Below are positions 1 through 6,392 of a stretch of 6,392 bases of DNA, piece by piece. This stretch comes from Campylobacterales bacterium (lineage in GTDB: Bacteria > Campylobacterota > Campylobacteria > Campylobacterales > QNZT01), in the NCBI GenBank assembly GCA_026985685.1, contig JALSQA010000466.1, forward strand, positions 1 through 6,392. Reading direction: 5' to 3'. Under the pieces are notes generated by a model. The model made no database searches and was not told where the DNA came from. It was given only the letters and a program-made list of their open reading frames with translations. The position numbers were made by a program, and so were the translations under genes. Within the stretch, counting starts at the first letter, position 1. Every line of letters starts with the position of its first letter.

Positions 1-38
1 TCTTTTATAAAAAGACGAATATCTTGAAATAATTTCAA
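1..38 (-). CDS. Possible start of the next gene (partial, TTG start)
   Basis: Reading leftwards from 38, a TTG codon opens a frame that stays open to the window edge and reads (M)KLFQDIRLFIK plus an incomplete Asp/Glu codon. An AAGG motif at 46-49 sits 7 bases upstream of the TTG, which is good SD spacing. A TATAAT-like promoter lies just before it. The peptide, basic and amphipathic, looks like a real protein N-terminus. The frame is also open upstream to a stop at 69-71 but has no ATG or GTG there. Only 12 codons are visible, so no product can be named; given the neighbours, another glycan gene is likely. It could also be chance, because a 38-base open frame is weak evidence. Confidence 0.35.
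   Translation of the reverse strand, partial: MKLFQDIRLFIK
24..38. repeat. Perfect 7-1-7 palindrome
   Basis: TTGAAAT and ATTTCAA flank a single central A, making a perfect 15-base inverted repeat. On the minus strand its first three bases are the proposed TTG start codon of the left-edge gene. It could be a protein-binding site or a small hairpin over the start codon. Such AT-rich palindromes also arise by chance, so no role is assigned. Confidence 0.35.
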
Positions 39-50
39 TCTATGACCTTG

Positions 51-77
51 TAATGTAATAAAATTATATTACCATTA
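51..77. repeat. AT-rich hairpin, 10 bp with one bulge
   Basis: TAATGTAATA (51-60) pairs with TATTACCATTA (67-77), leaving a bulged C at 72 and a 6-base loop. Only one pair is G-C, and no T-run follows in either direction, so it is a poor intrinsic terminator. It overlaps the -10 element of the promoter proposed here. It may be a structural by-product of AT-rich sequence. Confidence 0.35.
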
Positions 78-92
78 ATCTGCTAATATTAA
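63..92 (-). promoter_or_regulatory. Possible sigma70 promoter for the left-edge gene
   Basis: On the minus strand there is a perfect TATAAT at 68-63, with TTAATA (4 of 6 matches to TTGACA) at 92-87 and an 18-base spacer. Transcription would start near 56, giving a leader of roughly 18 bases before the AAGG and TTG of the candidate gene. It lies in the gap after the glycosyltransferase stop. TATAAT is common in sequence this rich in A and T, so the call rests mainly on its position. Confidence 0.3.
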
Positions 93-106
93 GCATATAT
101 GGGGTA

Positions 107-817
107 TTAACGCCTAAGTATACTACGATATATAACTAGTAAGACATTGATAACAATAGCACGAATAGCATAATTTGTCATCGCAAATATACCAAAATGT
201 TTATGGATGATTTTTCCTACATCATATAGTCTTGCTTTGATATTTGTGCTTGATACTCCTGTAGTATCGTAAAATACATATCCATCTGTTGGAGTAAAAT
301 CGAGATATTTATATCCATGATTTAAATAGTAGTCATAATCAGCAGACATTTTATACTCCAGATCATAATGAATACCTCTGTTTTCAAATATGATACCTTG
401 GTGGCATATCGGCAAACCTAGTTTGATATCTGTGATTGCCATGTCGGTGAGTTTTCCTCTTGAATTGATAGATTTTACAGGTAAAAAAGATGGTATTTTT
501 AAACTATCTGTAATCACATCACCCACAAAATAATCTCCAGCATTTAGGAAAAAAAGTCCATCTCCTTTGGCAAAATCTATACCCTTGTTCATGGCATCAT
601 AGATACCACCATCAGGCTCACTAACCCAGTAGTCAATCTGTGCATCATACTTTTTGATGATATCTACTGTTTTATCTTTTGATCCACCATCTATGATGAT
701 GTATTGGATATTTTCATATGGCTGTGCTAGTACACTTTGGATGGTTTTTTCTAAAAGTTTTTCACCATTGTAGACAACAGTTATGATTGTCAGTAATTTT
801 TCTGTGCTATGACTCAT
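107..817 (-). CDS. Family 2 glycosyltransferase, WcaE-like
   Basis: This 236-residue protein should transfer a sugar from a nucleotide donor to a lipid-linked glycan at the cytoplasmic face of the inner membrane. It has the GT-A fold pattern: TIITVVYNG at 10-18, the nucleotide-binding DGGSKDKT at 43-50, the subfamily signature [14 protein letters not shown] at 67-80, and NAGD at 92-95 in place of a classical DxD. CHQ at 138-140 and the ADYDYY stretch from 159 also match WcaE-like enzymes. A hydrophobic stretch near the C-terminus (about 211-230), ending in basic residues, may rest on the membrane. The ATG lies inside fcl (11-bp overlap) and I see no SD before it, so translation probably depends on coupling to fcl. 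No other start lies close by. Fucose donor use is plausible from position, but donor and acceptor cannot be read from the sequence. Confidence 0.9.
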   Translation of the reverse strand: MSHSTEKLLTIITVVYNGEKLLEKTIQSVLAQPYENIQYIIIDGGSKDKTVDIIKKYDAQIDYWVSEPDGGIYDAMNKGIDFAKGDGLFFLNAGDYFVGDVITDSLKIPSFLPVKSINSRGKLTDMAITDIKLGLPICHQGIIFENRGIHYDLEYKMSADYDYYLNHGYKYLDFTPTDGYVFYDTTGVSSTNIKARLYDVGKIIHKHFGIFAMTNYAIRAIVINVLLVIYRSILRR

Positions 818-1862
818 TTTGTTTTAAATACCATTGATACATTTGATCGATACCATCTTTTAACTCAACTTTGTGTTTCCAGCCAAGGGAATGAAGCTTG
901 GATGGGTCGGTTAGTTTTATCATCGTTCCATCTGGTTTTTGAGTGTTAAAATAGAGCTTACCTTCATATCCTATGGTTTTTTGGATACTTTTTGCTAACT
1001 CTTCTATAGAGATATCTACTCCTGTACCTATGTTTATATGGGTGTTTCTAATCTCTTTTTCATCTTTTGCATATGTATCTTTGAAGTCGATATTTTCCAT
1101 GATAAAGACGGTAGCATCTGCCATATCTTCACTCCACAAAAACTCCCGTCTAGGTTTACCACTTCCCCATATCTCTACACTCTCTTTGCTGACACCAAAT
1201 TTTTGCAGATATTTTTTGGCTTCATCAATCGTCTCAACACCCAAATCTTTTATAACACTATCATGATCATTCTCATACAATAGTTTGGCAAGATGTATCT
1301 TTCTGATTAGTGCCGGAAGTACATGAGATTTTTCCAAATCAAAGTTATCATGAGGTCCATATAGATTTGTAGGCATTACGGAGATAAAGTTTGTACCATA
1401 TTGAAGATTATAGCTTTCGCACATCTTTATACCTGCTATTTTTGCGATAGCATAGGGTTCGTTTGTATATTCTAGGGTATCGGTGAGTAAATACTCCTCT
1501 TTCATAGGCTGAGGAGCATTTTTTGGATAGATACACGTACTACCCAGGAACATGAGCTTTTTTACTTCATGTTTATAGCTTTGATGGATTATGTTATTTT
1601 GGATTTGTAAGTTCTCATAAATGAACTCAGCTCGGTAAGTATTGTTTGCTACAATTCCACCTACTTTTGCCGCAGCCAAAAAAACATACTCAGGTTTTTG
1701 CTCTTCAAAAAACTCTGCTACAGCTTGCATGTCTGTCAAATCCAGTTGATGATGAGTTTTATAAATGATATTGTTGTAGCCTTTTTTTTCAAGGTTTTTA
1801 ACGATAGCCGAACCAACAAGCCCTCGATGTCCTGCTACATATATTTTACTACTTTTTTCCAT
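807..1862 (-). CDS. fcl: GDP-L-fucose synthase (GDP-4-keto-6-deoxymannose epimerase/reductase)
   Basis: This enzyme carries out the 3,5-epimerisation and NADPH-dependent 4-reduction that finish cytoplasmic GDP-L-fucose synthesis, using the Gmd product. It is a short-chain dehydrogenase/reductase: GHRGLVGSA at 11-19 binds the cofactor, and the catalytic set is Ser108, Tyr137 and Lys141 (YAIAK). Cys110 and His180 match the epimerisation Cys and His of the E. coli enzyme with a one-residue offset. [17 protein letters not shown] (232-248) is also typical. At 351 residues it is about 30 longer than the E. coli protein; the extra length is a charged insert at about 194-228, also known in longer family members. 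The ATG is 8 bases after gmd, and its SD (AGGAAAG, 1866-1872) overlaps the gmd stop codon. It is also called wcaG. The function is secure from motifs and from the gmd partner. Confidence 0.97.
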   Translation of the reverse strand: MEKSSKIYVAGHRGLVGSAIVKNLEKKGYNNIIYKTHHQLDLTDMQAVAEFFEEQKPEYVFLAAAKVGGIVANNTYRAEFIYENLQIQNNIIHQSYKHEVKKLMFLGSTCIYPKNAPQPMKEEYLLTDTLEYTNEPYAIAKIAGIKMCESYNLQYGTNFISVMPTNLYGPHDNFDLEKSHVLPALIRKIHLAKLLYENDHDSVIKDLGVETIDEAKKYLQKFGVSKESVEIWGSGKPRREFLWSEDMADATVFIMENIDFKDTYAKDEKEIRNTHINIGTGVDISIEELAKSIQKTIGYEGKLYFNTQKPDGTMIKLTDPSKLHSLGWKHKVELKDGIDQMYQWYLKQNES

Positions 1863-1870
1863 CTTCTTTC

Positions 1871-3022
1871 CTACTCAAAGTAGTTCATGATTGTGTAACC
1901 TGCTTCTTTTAGGTAAGCATCTTTTTTCATCAGTTTGATATCACTTTGCATCATCTCATCTACTAATTCATTTAAACTATACTCTGCTTCCCATCCAAGT
2001 TTTTCTTTGGCTTTTGTAGGATCACCTATGAGTAAGTCAACTTCAGTTGGTCTGAAATACTTTGGATCAACTGCTACAAGTTCTTTGCCTAGTAATGTTT
2101 TTGGATCTAAGCTACTGCTTGTGTGTTTTGAGAAAATCTCTTCATCTATACTACTTACATAACCTACTTCATCCACACCTTCACCTTTAAATGCCAATTC
2201 AACACCAGCATAAGCAAATGCCATCCTTACAAACTCTCTTACTGCTGTAGTTTTTCCAGTAGCGATTACCCAGTCTTCTGCTTTGTCTGCTTGTAAAATC
2301 ATCCACATCATGCGTACATAGTCTTTGGCATGACCCCAGTCACGTTTTGCATCAAGATTTCCTAAGTAGAGTTTATCTTGTAATCCTAGTACTATTTTAC
2401 TTGCAGCTCGTGTGATCTTTCTAGTCACAAATGTCTCTCCACGCACTGGTGATTCATGGTTAAATAGTATACCATTACAGGCAAACATATCATAAGCTTC
2501 ACGATAATTTACAGTGATCCAGTAAGCATACATCTTAGCTACGGCGTATGGACTTCTTGGATAAAATGGTGTTTTTTCAGTTTGCGGTATCTCTTGGACT
2601 TTTCCATATAGCTCTGATGTAGAGGCTTGATAAACACGTGTTTTTTTTCCTAAACCCAACAATTTGATCGCTTCAAGGATTCTAAGTGTTCCTGTACCGT
2701 CAGCATTGGCAACATACTCTGGCTCATCAAAGGAGACTGCCACATGACTCATAGCAGCTAGATTATATATCTCATCTGGCTGTACTTCCTGGATGATTCT
2801 TGTTAGATTCATAGAGTCTGTCATGTCTCCATAGTGCAAGATAAGATTTCGCATCTTTACATGAGGATCTTGATACAAGTGATCAATCCTATCTGTGTTA
2901 AAAAGTGAAGTTCTTCTTTTTATACCATGAACTATATACCCCTTTTTGATCAAAAACTCTGCTAAATAACTTCCATCTTGACCAGTGATACCAGTGATTA
3001 GTGCAACTTTTTTATGACCCAT
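1871..3022 (-). CDS. gmd: GDP-mannose 4,6-dehydratase
   Basis: This enzyme converts GDP-D-mannose to GDP-4-keto-6-deoxy-D-mannose, the first committed step to GDP-L-fucose and related 6-deoxyhexoses, in the cytoplasm. The 383-residue protein is close to the usual length of about 370. The NADP-binding [10 protein letters not shown] is at 11-20, and GIKRRTS at 33-39 is typical of the family. The catalytic residues are Thr135 and Glu137 (STSELYG) with Tyr159 and Lys163 (YAVAK). [16 protein letters not shown] (221-236) is a strong Gmd signature. The start has a good SD and overlaps the deacetylase gene by 11 bp. The following fcl gene takes its product, so GDP-fucose is the expected end point. 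GDP-mannose supply genes are not in the window. The gene is visibly richer in G+C than the flippase end: 29 of 60 in 2701-2760 by hand count. Confidence 0.98.
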   Translation of the reverse strand: MGHKKVALITGITGQDGSYLAEFLIKKGYIVHGIKRRTSLFNTDRIDHLYQDPHVKMRNLILHYGDMTDSMNLTRIIQEVQPDEIYNLAAMSHVAVSFDEPEYVANADGTGTLRILEAIKLLGLGKKTRVYQASTSELYGKVQEIPQTEKTPFYPRSPYAVAKMYAYWITVNYREAYDMFACNGILFNHESPVRGETFVTRKITRAASKIVLGLQDKLYLGNLDAKRDWGHAKDYVRMMWMILQADKAEDWVIATGKTTAVREFVRMAFAYAGVELAFKGEGVDEVGYVSSIDEEIFSKHTSSSLDPKTLLGKELVAVDPKYFRPTEVDLLIGDPTKAKEKLGWEAEYSLNELVDEMMQSDIKLMKKDAYLKEAGYTIMNYFE

Positions 3023-3965
3023 ATATTGTACTTCCTTTATTTATTTGTTTAACTGTCTGTTTATAATTATTTTGAAAGATAAGCTGATTTTCTATGCGTT
3101 GTTTTTTTCTTCGCTCTGGCAAATCGATCATCGATACGCTATCCCAATTTACCTTTTTTACTGCTTCATCCAAATCTATAAAATCAAAATCTCTTATGAG
3201 GTTTTCCAATTTACACAATGCACCTTTTAAGCCTACACTTGCTTTAAACTTTTTAAGAGGTGAGAGATCTCCGAGGATCGGACGACCTGCATCGAAATCA
3301 TGAGGATGAAAATAACTCATCGAATAATTACTTTTACCCATAAAATGGTGTATAACCGAATATGGAAAAAATCTAAAGTACCCTCCACCCGCATAGATAA
3401 TCTTTGTGCGAAGTACCTCATCAAGACTCATTGGAAACTCTTTTATCGTTCCTATGTTTGTGTTTATCAAGACAGGCTGATCTGATCCAAATGTAGCAAA
3501 CCCGCCATGTGCTCTTTTGGCAGGAAAGATAGAACAATCAATCTCAATTCCCTGAGATATCAATATCTCAAAAACCCAACGATTTTCTTCTTTTATAGAA
3601 AAGCCAGGGGCACGGTATGCTCGTATTTTTTTACCGGTGATATCTTCCAAAGATTTGATAGAAGTTTCTAAATCATTTTTAAAATCATTTATATTTTGCT
3701 CATATACTAATTGATGCAAGTTTGAGTGTGTAGCGATCTCATATCCCATCGCATCTAATCGCTTCACAATATGTGCATGATTTTTACTAAGCCAGCCTAA
3801 ACAAAAGAAAGTTGCTTTTTGATTATATCTATCTAATATTTCCAATACACTATCGATATTTGCATCTAAACGATAATCAAAATTTTGCCACTGTTTTTCA
3901 CCTTTTGTACTCTCATGATCGAGTACATGAAACCACTCTTCTACATCAAATGTCAATATCTTCAT
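3012..3965 (-). CDS. Polysaccharide deacetylase, NodB fold, DUF3473 type
   Basis: This 317-residue protein probably removes an acetyl group from an N-acetylated sugar in a glycan precursor. The N-terminus [10 protein letters not shown] (5-14) supplies the catalytic or metal-binding Asp7 and is typical of the DUF3473 branch found in exosortase-associated and capsule loci. His80 and His84 (THSNLH) are the metal ligands of motif 2, and RAYRAPGFS (115-123) is motif 3. YFHPHDFD (218-225) is the C-terminal conserved block. There is no signal peptide, so it should act in the cytoplasm on a nucleotide- or lipid-linked sugar, unlike secreted deacetylases. A basic, polar tail follows from about residue 284. 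The ATG forms an ATGA overlap with the HAD gene stop, with an AAGAGG SD at 3977-3982. The family is clear; the substrate is unknown. No exosortase or PEP-CTERM protein is visible. Confidence 0.92.
   Translation of the reverse strand: MKILTFDVEEWFHVLDHESTKGEKQWQNFDYRLDANIDSVLEILDRYNQKATFFCLGWLSKNHAHIVKRLDAMGYEIATHSNLHQLVYEQNINDFKNDLETSIKSLEDITGKKIRAYRAPGFSIKEENRWVFEILISQGIEIDCSIFPAKRAHGGFATFGSDQPVLINTNIGTIKEFPMSLDEVLRTKIIYAGGGYFRFFPYSVIHHFMGKSNYSMSYFHPHDFDAGRPILGDLSPLKKFKASVGLKGALCKLENLIRDFDFIDLDEAVKKVNWDSVSMIDLPERRKKQRIENQLIFQNNYKQTVKQINKGSTIYGS
3031..3038 (-). promoter_or_regulatory. Strong ribosome binding site of gmd
   Basis: AAAGGAAG on the minus strand lies 8 bases before the gmd ATG and inside the end of the deacetylase gene. 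It is the best SD in the window, so gmd may be translated more strongly than its neighbours and not only by coupling. Confidence 0.75.
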
Positions 3966-4573
3966 CGCTTAAAGTACCTCTTAAATTCATCTATATTACC
4001 TACCTCTATCAATTTATCACCATCTACTATCACGATTTTTTTACTTATCTTTGCCAGTGCAAGATCACTGTAGCTGTCTGTATAAAGTAAATCTATCTCC
4101 TCAATACCTCTTTGTTTCAATGCTAAAACTTTTTTTTCTTTGTAACAGTTAAACTTTAATCCAGATACTTTATCCCCGTCATATGATAGAACAGAACCAA
4201 TAATATGAACATCTTTTGAAAACAATGGATAAAGATACTCTTCAAATGAAGCACTGATGATAAAATAATCATTTTGACTATCAACATGCAATGTTTCATA
4301 TAGATTATTAAAAGGTATTAGCCTGGCATACTTTTGAGACAAAAGGGTTATATCATGTGATGATTTTCCTTTTAGAAACAATTCAACACCAATCTCTTTT
4401 AAGAGACTATTTGAAATAACTTTAAATTTCGCCAAAACCATACTTCCAATATATATCGTCAGTTTTGGAAAATCCAACAATGGATTTTTAATACTTGCAT
4501 AAAAAAAACCAAATAATGTATCTTTGTAAGTAAGTGTCTTATCAAAGTCATAAACGATTATTTTTTCTGTCAT
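3962..4573 (-). CDS. HAD-superfamily phosphatase-like hydrolase (HAD-IB, SerB-like)
   Basis: The 203-residue protein has the HAD motifs in order. Motif I is DFDKTLT at 9-15, with nucleophile Asp9 and acid/base Asp11. Motif II is Ser107 in FIISAS, and a lysine-rich KEKK at 145-148 is the likely motif III. Motif IV is YTDSYSD at 164-170, with Asp166 and Asp170 for Mg. All key residues for phosphatase activity appear present. The region between motifs I and II (about 20-85) would form a helical cap; parts are hydrophobic (31-50) and could touch the membrane. The length and motif I resemble HAD-IB phosphoserine-phosphatase relatives, but the context points to a phosphorylated sugar or lipid substrate, not serine synthesis. 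ATGA overlaps join it to both neighbours, and AAAAGG lies 7 bases before the ATG. The substrate is unknown. Confidence 0.88.
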   Translation of the reverse strand: MTEKIIVYDFDKTLTYKDTLFGFFYASIKNPLLDFPKLTIYIGSMVLAKFKVISNSLLKEIGVELFLKGKSSHDITLLSQKYARLIPFNNLYETLHVDSQNDYFIISASFEEYLYPLFSKDVHIIGSVLSYDGDKVSGLKFNCYKEKKVLALKQRGIEEIDLLYTDSYSDLALAKISKKIVIVDGDKLIEVGNIDEFKRYFKR

Positions 4574-5721
4574 GAAAATACCTTTTGATACAATCTTTTG
4601 AGTTTAGCAGGGTTGATAATGTTATAAAATGTAAATAAAAAACTACGCCAGTAGCTTGTATAGGTTGTATTGATATAACATGTATGCTTTGTATCAAAAT
4701 TCCAAAAATTTTCTATACGTCCTTTACTCTGTATGTATCCCAAAAGCTCCCAGGGAAAGAACCAACGGATATATGTGTTTTGGTTGATTGTAGTTTTTTC
4801 TATTGGCTCTTTTAATGCACTTAGGCAATAATTAGTCATCATGTTTGCACCACAGAACTCTGAAAGCATCAACGAACCCCAAAGTCTAGGATTGACTTCT
4901 ATGATTTTGTATTTATCTTCAGTAGCATCATATAAAAACTCTACCATAGCCAAACCAGACCATTGTAATCTTTCCAAAAGATCACAACCCAACTTTTTCA
5001 ACTGGGGTTTTAGTTCACATTTTGAGTAGATACTAACTCCTCCCGAAGCTGGAAATGTTCGTATACGTTTATGCCCATAATATGAGATCATTTTACCTTG
5101 ATCAAAGAGAAAAAAAGCTCCTTCCACATCTCTTGGATTTAGGAGTCTCTCCTGGATGATATACTCTTGCATTGGTAGTGCTTTACAAGCTAAAAGCTCA
5201 TCTTTTGTATCTATGAAACGTATACCTACCGATCCTGAGCCACTTCTTGGCTTTATGATAAGTGATGCTGGTATTTGCTCTTGTTGTTTTAGATTTTTGT
5301 AATTGTACTCTTTTGGAACGGGTAATTTTTCACCTATACAAAAAGCTGAAAATACTCCTTTATCTCGTACAGTATCAAACGCTTTTTGCGGGGGGAGGTT
5401 GTGATAAAAGTTTTTGTATTTATGATCTTTTAAAAATTCATAAACTAAGATAGTTGTATCTTCTTCTATAGGAAAATAGACAAGCTTTTTTGAAGGATTT
5501 TTTTCTATTATGGAAGCTAAATCTTGTGTAAAATGTTCATCTTTTCTTAAAAGTTTTAATTTTTTACCATAGGCATTTTGTAAAATTGCTGCATCTATCT
5601 TGTTGAGATCATCACACAAGAAAATCTCTATCCCTTTATTTGTCAGAATATTTGCCAAATCAAAAGATTTTCTTGTAGAAATATCTGTAATCAGAACTAA
5701 AATATTATTATCAATAGACAT
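4570..5721 (-). CDS. ATP-grasp carboxylate ligase-like protein
   Basis: The fold joins a carboxylate to an amine or thiol through an acyl-phosphate, using ATP. With the ATG start the protein has 383 residues. ILVLITDISTRKSFDLANIL (7-26) is a Rossmann-like pre-ATP-grasp domain. RDK (119-121), IIKPRSGSGSVGI (155-167, Lys157) and QER (190-192) form the ATP site. Glu261 (AMVEF), Glu275 and Asn277 (EVNPRLWGS) are the Mg ligands. The overall pattern is like COG3919-type predicted carboligases. The aromatic, basic C-terminus (318-383) is not recognised and may be a membrane-surface or substrate module. A TTG 33 bases upstream (position 5754) also opens the frame but has no SD; I prefer the ATG, which has AAAAAGG upstream. 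The gene ends in an ATGA overlap with the HAD gene. An amino-acid or other acyl ligase acting on a glycan precursor is the likeliest role; the substrate is unknown. Confidence 0.88.
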   Translation of the reverse strand: MSIDNNILVLITDISTRKSFDLANILTNKGIEIFLCDDLNKIDAAILQNAYGKKLKLLRKDEHFTQDLASIIEKNPSKKLVYFPIEEDTTILVYEFLKDHKYKNFYHNLPPQKAFDTVRDKGVFSAFCIGEKLPVPKEYNYKNLKQQEQIPASLIIKPRSGSGSVGIRFIDTKDELLACKALPMQEYIIQERLLNPRDVEGAFFLFDQGKMISYYGHKRIRTFPASGGVSIYSKCELKPQLKKLGCDLLERLQWSGLAMVEFLYDATEDKYKIIEVNPRLWGSLMLSEFCGANMMTNYCLSALKEPIEKTTINQNTYIRWFFPWELLGYIQSKGRIENFWNFDTKHTCYINTTYTSYWRSFLFTFYNIINPAKLKRLYQKVFS

Positions 5722-5732
5722 GATAAATACAA

Positions 5733-5739
5733 CCTTTTT
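5733..5739 (-). promoter_or_regulatory. Ribosome binding site deciding the ATP-grasp start
   Basis: AAAAAGG lies 11 bases before the ATG at 5721. The spacing is a little long but equals that of the deacetylase gene here. The alternative TTG at 5754 has only A/T-rich sequence upstream, so this site favours the ATG. Confidence 0.5.
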
Positions 5740-5776
5740 AACTTTTATATCCAAATATGAAATAACTTTTATTTAT

Positions 5777-5797
5777 GTTCAGAGAGTATTTGTGAAC
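5777..5797. repeat. Short inverted repeat in the flippase/ATP-grasp gap
   Basis: GTTCA (5777-5781) and TGAAC (5793-5797) face each other across 11 bases. On the minus strand the stem is followed by ATAAATAAAA, not a T-run, so it does not look like an intrinsic terminator. It lies in the would-be leader of the ATP-grasp transcript. Five base pairs can easily occur by chance. Confidence 0.25.
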
Positions 5798-5817
5798 TAA
5801 TTTTAAAGTATTTCAGC

Positions 5818-5826
5818 ATTTTAGCA
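5818..5826 (-). promoter_or_regulatory. Possible extended -10 promoter before the ATP-grasp gene
   Basis: TGCTAAAAT on the minus strand is an extended -10 element (TGn plus TAAAAT) in the 151-bp gap 5722-5872. I see no clear -35; runs of T and A upstream would fit the weak -35 and periodic AT pattern known for Campylobacterota promoters. Transcription would start near 5811, giving a leader of about 90 bases. This gap is the only real break between genes in the operon to its left. Confidence 0.3.
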
Positions 5827-5872
5827 AAATCCCTTAAATGGGGGTTTAAAAGAGAACAATAAATTGAAATCT

Positions 5873-6392
5873 TTAACTTTGCCAACGTAAATCATAATAT
5901 TTAAACACCAATCCTAATGTTACAAAATACAATAGTGCAAAAGCAGCGATTGTTGCATAAGCCGCACCACTAATTCCAAAAATTTTGATTAATATAATAT
6001 TTAATACAATATTGACAATCGCAGCTACTAAAGAGATAAATCCTAAAGTCTTTACCCTATCTTGATACATCAAAAAACTAGCCAAAGGTTTACGCAATCC
6101 CTCAAAACTAAACCCTATAACCAAAAGCGGAATATAATGTAAAGAATCATTAAATTTTTCATCAATCATAATATCAAATATATAAGGTACTAGCTGTATA
6201 TATATAAATGCACTAATGATCACAAATGCTTCATAAAGTAAAAGTGTTTTGATGATGAAGTTCATGTCACTAGCTTTACCGGTTTGAATTTTTTCAAAAA
6301 AATACGGTTCCCATGCTTTGATAGCAGAATCGTAAACGATATTTACGATGATAGACATTGTCATAGCAATGGTATAGATACCAACTGCTTCT
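5873..6392 (-). CDS. Wzx/PST-type polysaccharide flippase, C-terminal part
   Basis: This is the last part of an integral inner-membrane protein that should move lipid-linked glycan units from the cytoplasmic to the periplasmic face. The frame stays open past the ATG at 6364 to the window edge (upstream codons read EAVGIYTIA), so that ATG is internal and the true start lies outside. About 172 residues are visible, against 400-500 in full-length relatives. Hydrophobic segments are clear: the one following IIKTLLLYEAF, the LLVIGFSFEG region, then NIVLNIILIKIFGISGAAYA with the GAAYAT signature of MATE/PST-type flippases, and a last segment before the basic, aromatic C-terminus (KYYDLRWQS). It is AT-rich: 13 G+C of 60 in 6121-6180 by hand count. 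O-antigen versus capsule export cannot be told apart. A 151-bp gap separates it from the ATP-grasp gene. Confidence 0.9.
   Translation of the reverse strand, partial: EAVGIYTIAMTMSIIVNIVYDSAIKAWEPYFFEKIQTGKASDMNFIIKTLLLYEAFVIISAFIYIQLVPYIFDIMIDEKFNDSLHYIPLLVIGFSFEGLRKPLASFLMYQDRVKTLGFISLVAAIVNIVLNIILIKIFGISGAAYATIAAFALLYFVTLGLVFKYYDLRWQS

Noticed and set aside
973..1283. Two overlapping plus-strand open frames of 81-97 codons
   Set aside because: They lie wholly antisense to fcl, have no family features, and are expected shadows of a conserved minus-strand gene.
807..3022. Colanic acid gene cluster
   Set aside because: gmd and fcl are shared with colanic acid loci, but gmm (GDP-mannose mannosyl hydrolase) and other wca genes are absent here, and the sequence does not look enterobacterial.
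3012..3965. Exosortase/PEP-CTERM locus suggested by the DUF3473-type deacetylase
   Set aside because: No exosortase, PEP-CTERM motif or matching partner is in the window; this deacetylase type also occurs in ordinary capsule and O-antigen loci.
3812..4090. Plus-strand open frame of 92 codons across the HAD/deacetylase junction
   Set aside because: It is antisense to two genes with clear catalytic motifs, and its translation is low-complexity hydrophobic and aromatic sequence with no recognisable pattern.
3012..5721. A defence system built on ATP-grasp and HAD proteins
   Set aside because: The deacetylase, gmd, fcl, glycosyltransferase and flippase neighbours all point to glycan synthesis, and no nuclease, sensor or toxin domain is visible.
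5777..5797. Intrinsic terminator after the flippase gene
   Set aside because: The stem has only 5 pairs with an 11-base loop and is not followed by a T-run on the minus strand.
5600..5800. Plus-strand open frame of 66 codons reaching into the 5722-5872 gap
   Set aside because: Most of it is antisense to the ATP-grasp N-terminus, and I see no SD or recognisable domain.

Overview
The window is a one-directional stretch of a surface-polysaccharide locus. Every gene that can be supported lies on the minus strand, so transcription runs from position 6392 towards position 1. The AT-rich sequence, tight gene packing, short SD sites and protein style suggest a member of Campylobacterota (Sulfurimonas/Sulfurovum-like). 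This assignment is an inference from general character; no taxonomic marker is present.

In transcription order the layout is: (1) the C-terminal part of a Wzx/PST-type flippase, whose start lies beyond 6392; (2) a 151-bp gap with a possible promoter; (3) an ATP-grasp carboxylate ligase; (4) a HAD-IB phosphatase-like protein; (5) a NodB-fold polysaccharide deacetylase of the DUF3473 type; (6) gmd, GDP-mannose 4,6-dehydratase; (7) fcl, GDP-L-fucose synthase; (8) a WcaE-like family 2 glycosyltransferase; (9) a short intergenic region with a possible promoter; and (10) what looks like the first 12 codons of another gene, starting at TTG and cut by the left edge.

From the ATP-grasp gene to the glycosyltransferase the genes are joined as one operon: two 4-bp ATGA overlaps, an 11-bp overlap, an 8-bp gap and another 11-bp overlap.

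Taken together, gmd and fcl turn GDP-mannose into GDP-L-fucose, which a glycosyltransferase (possibly the overlapping one) would add to a lipid-linked glycan, and the flippase would export the finished unit. The ATP-grasp/HAD/deacetylase trio looks like a sugar-tailoring cassette. One testable idea is that the deacetylase frees an amino group which the ATP-grasp enzyme then joins to a carboxylate such as an amino acid. That trio is the least explained and most interesting part of the window. I see no RNA genes, CRISPR arrays, insertion sequences or tRNAs.
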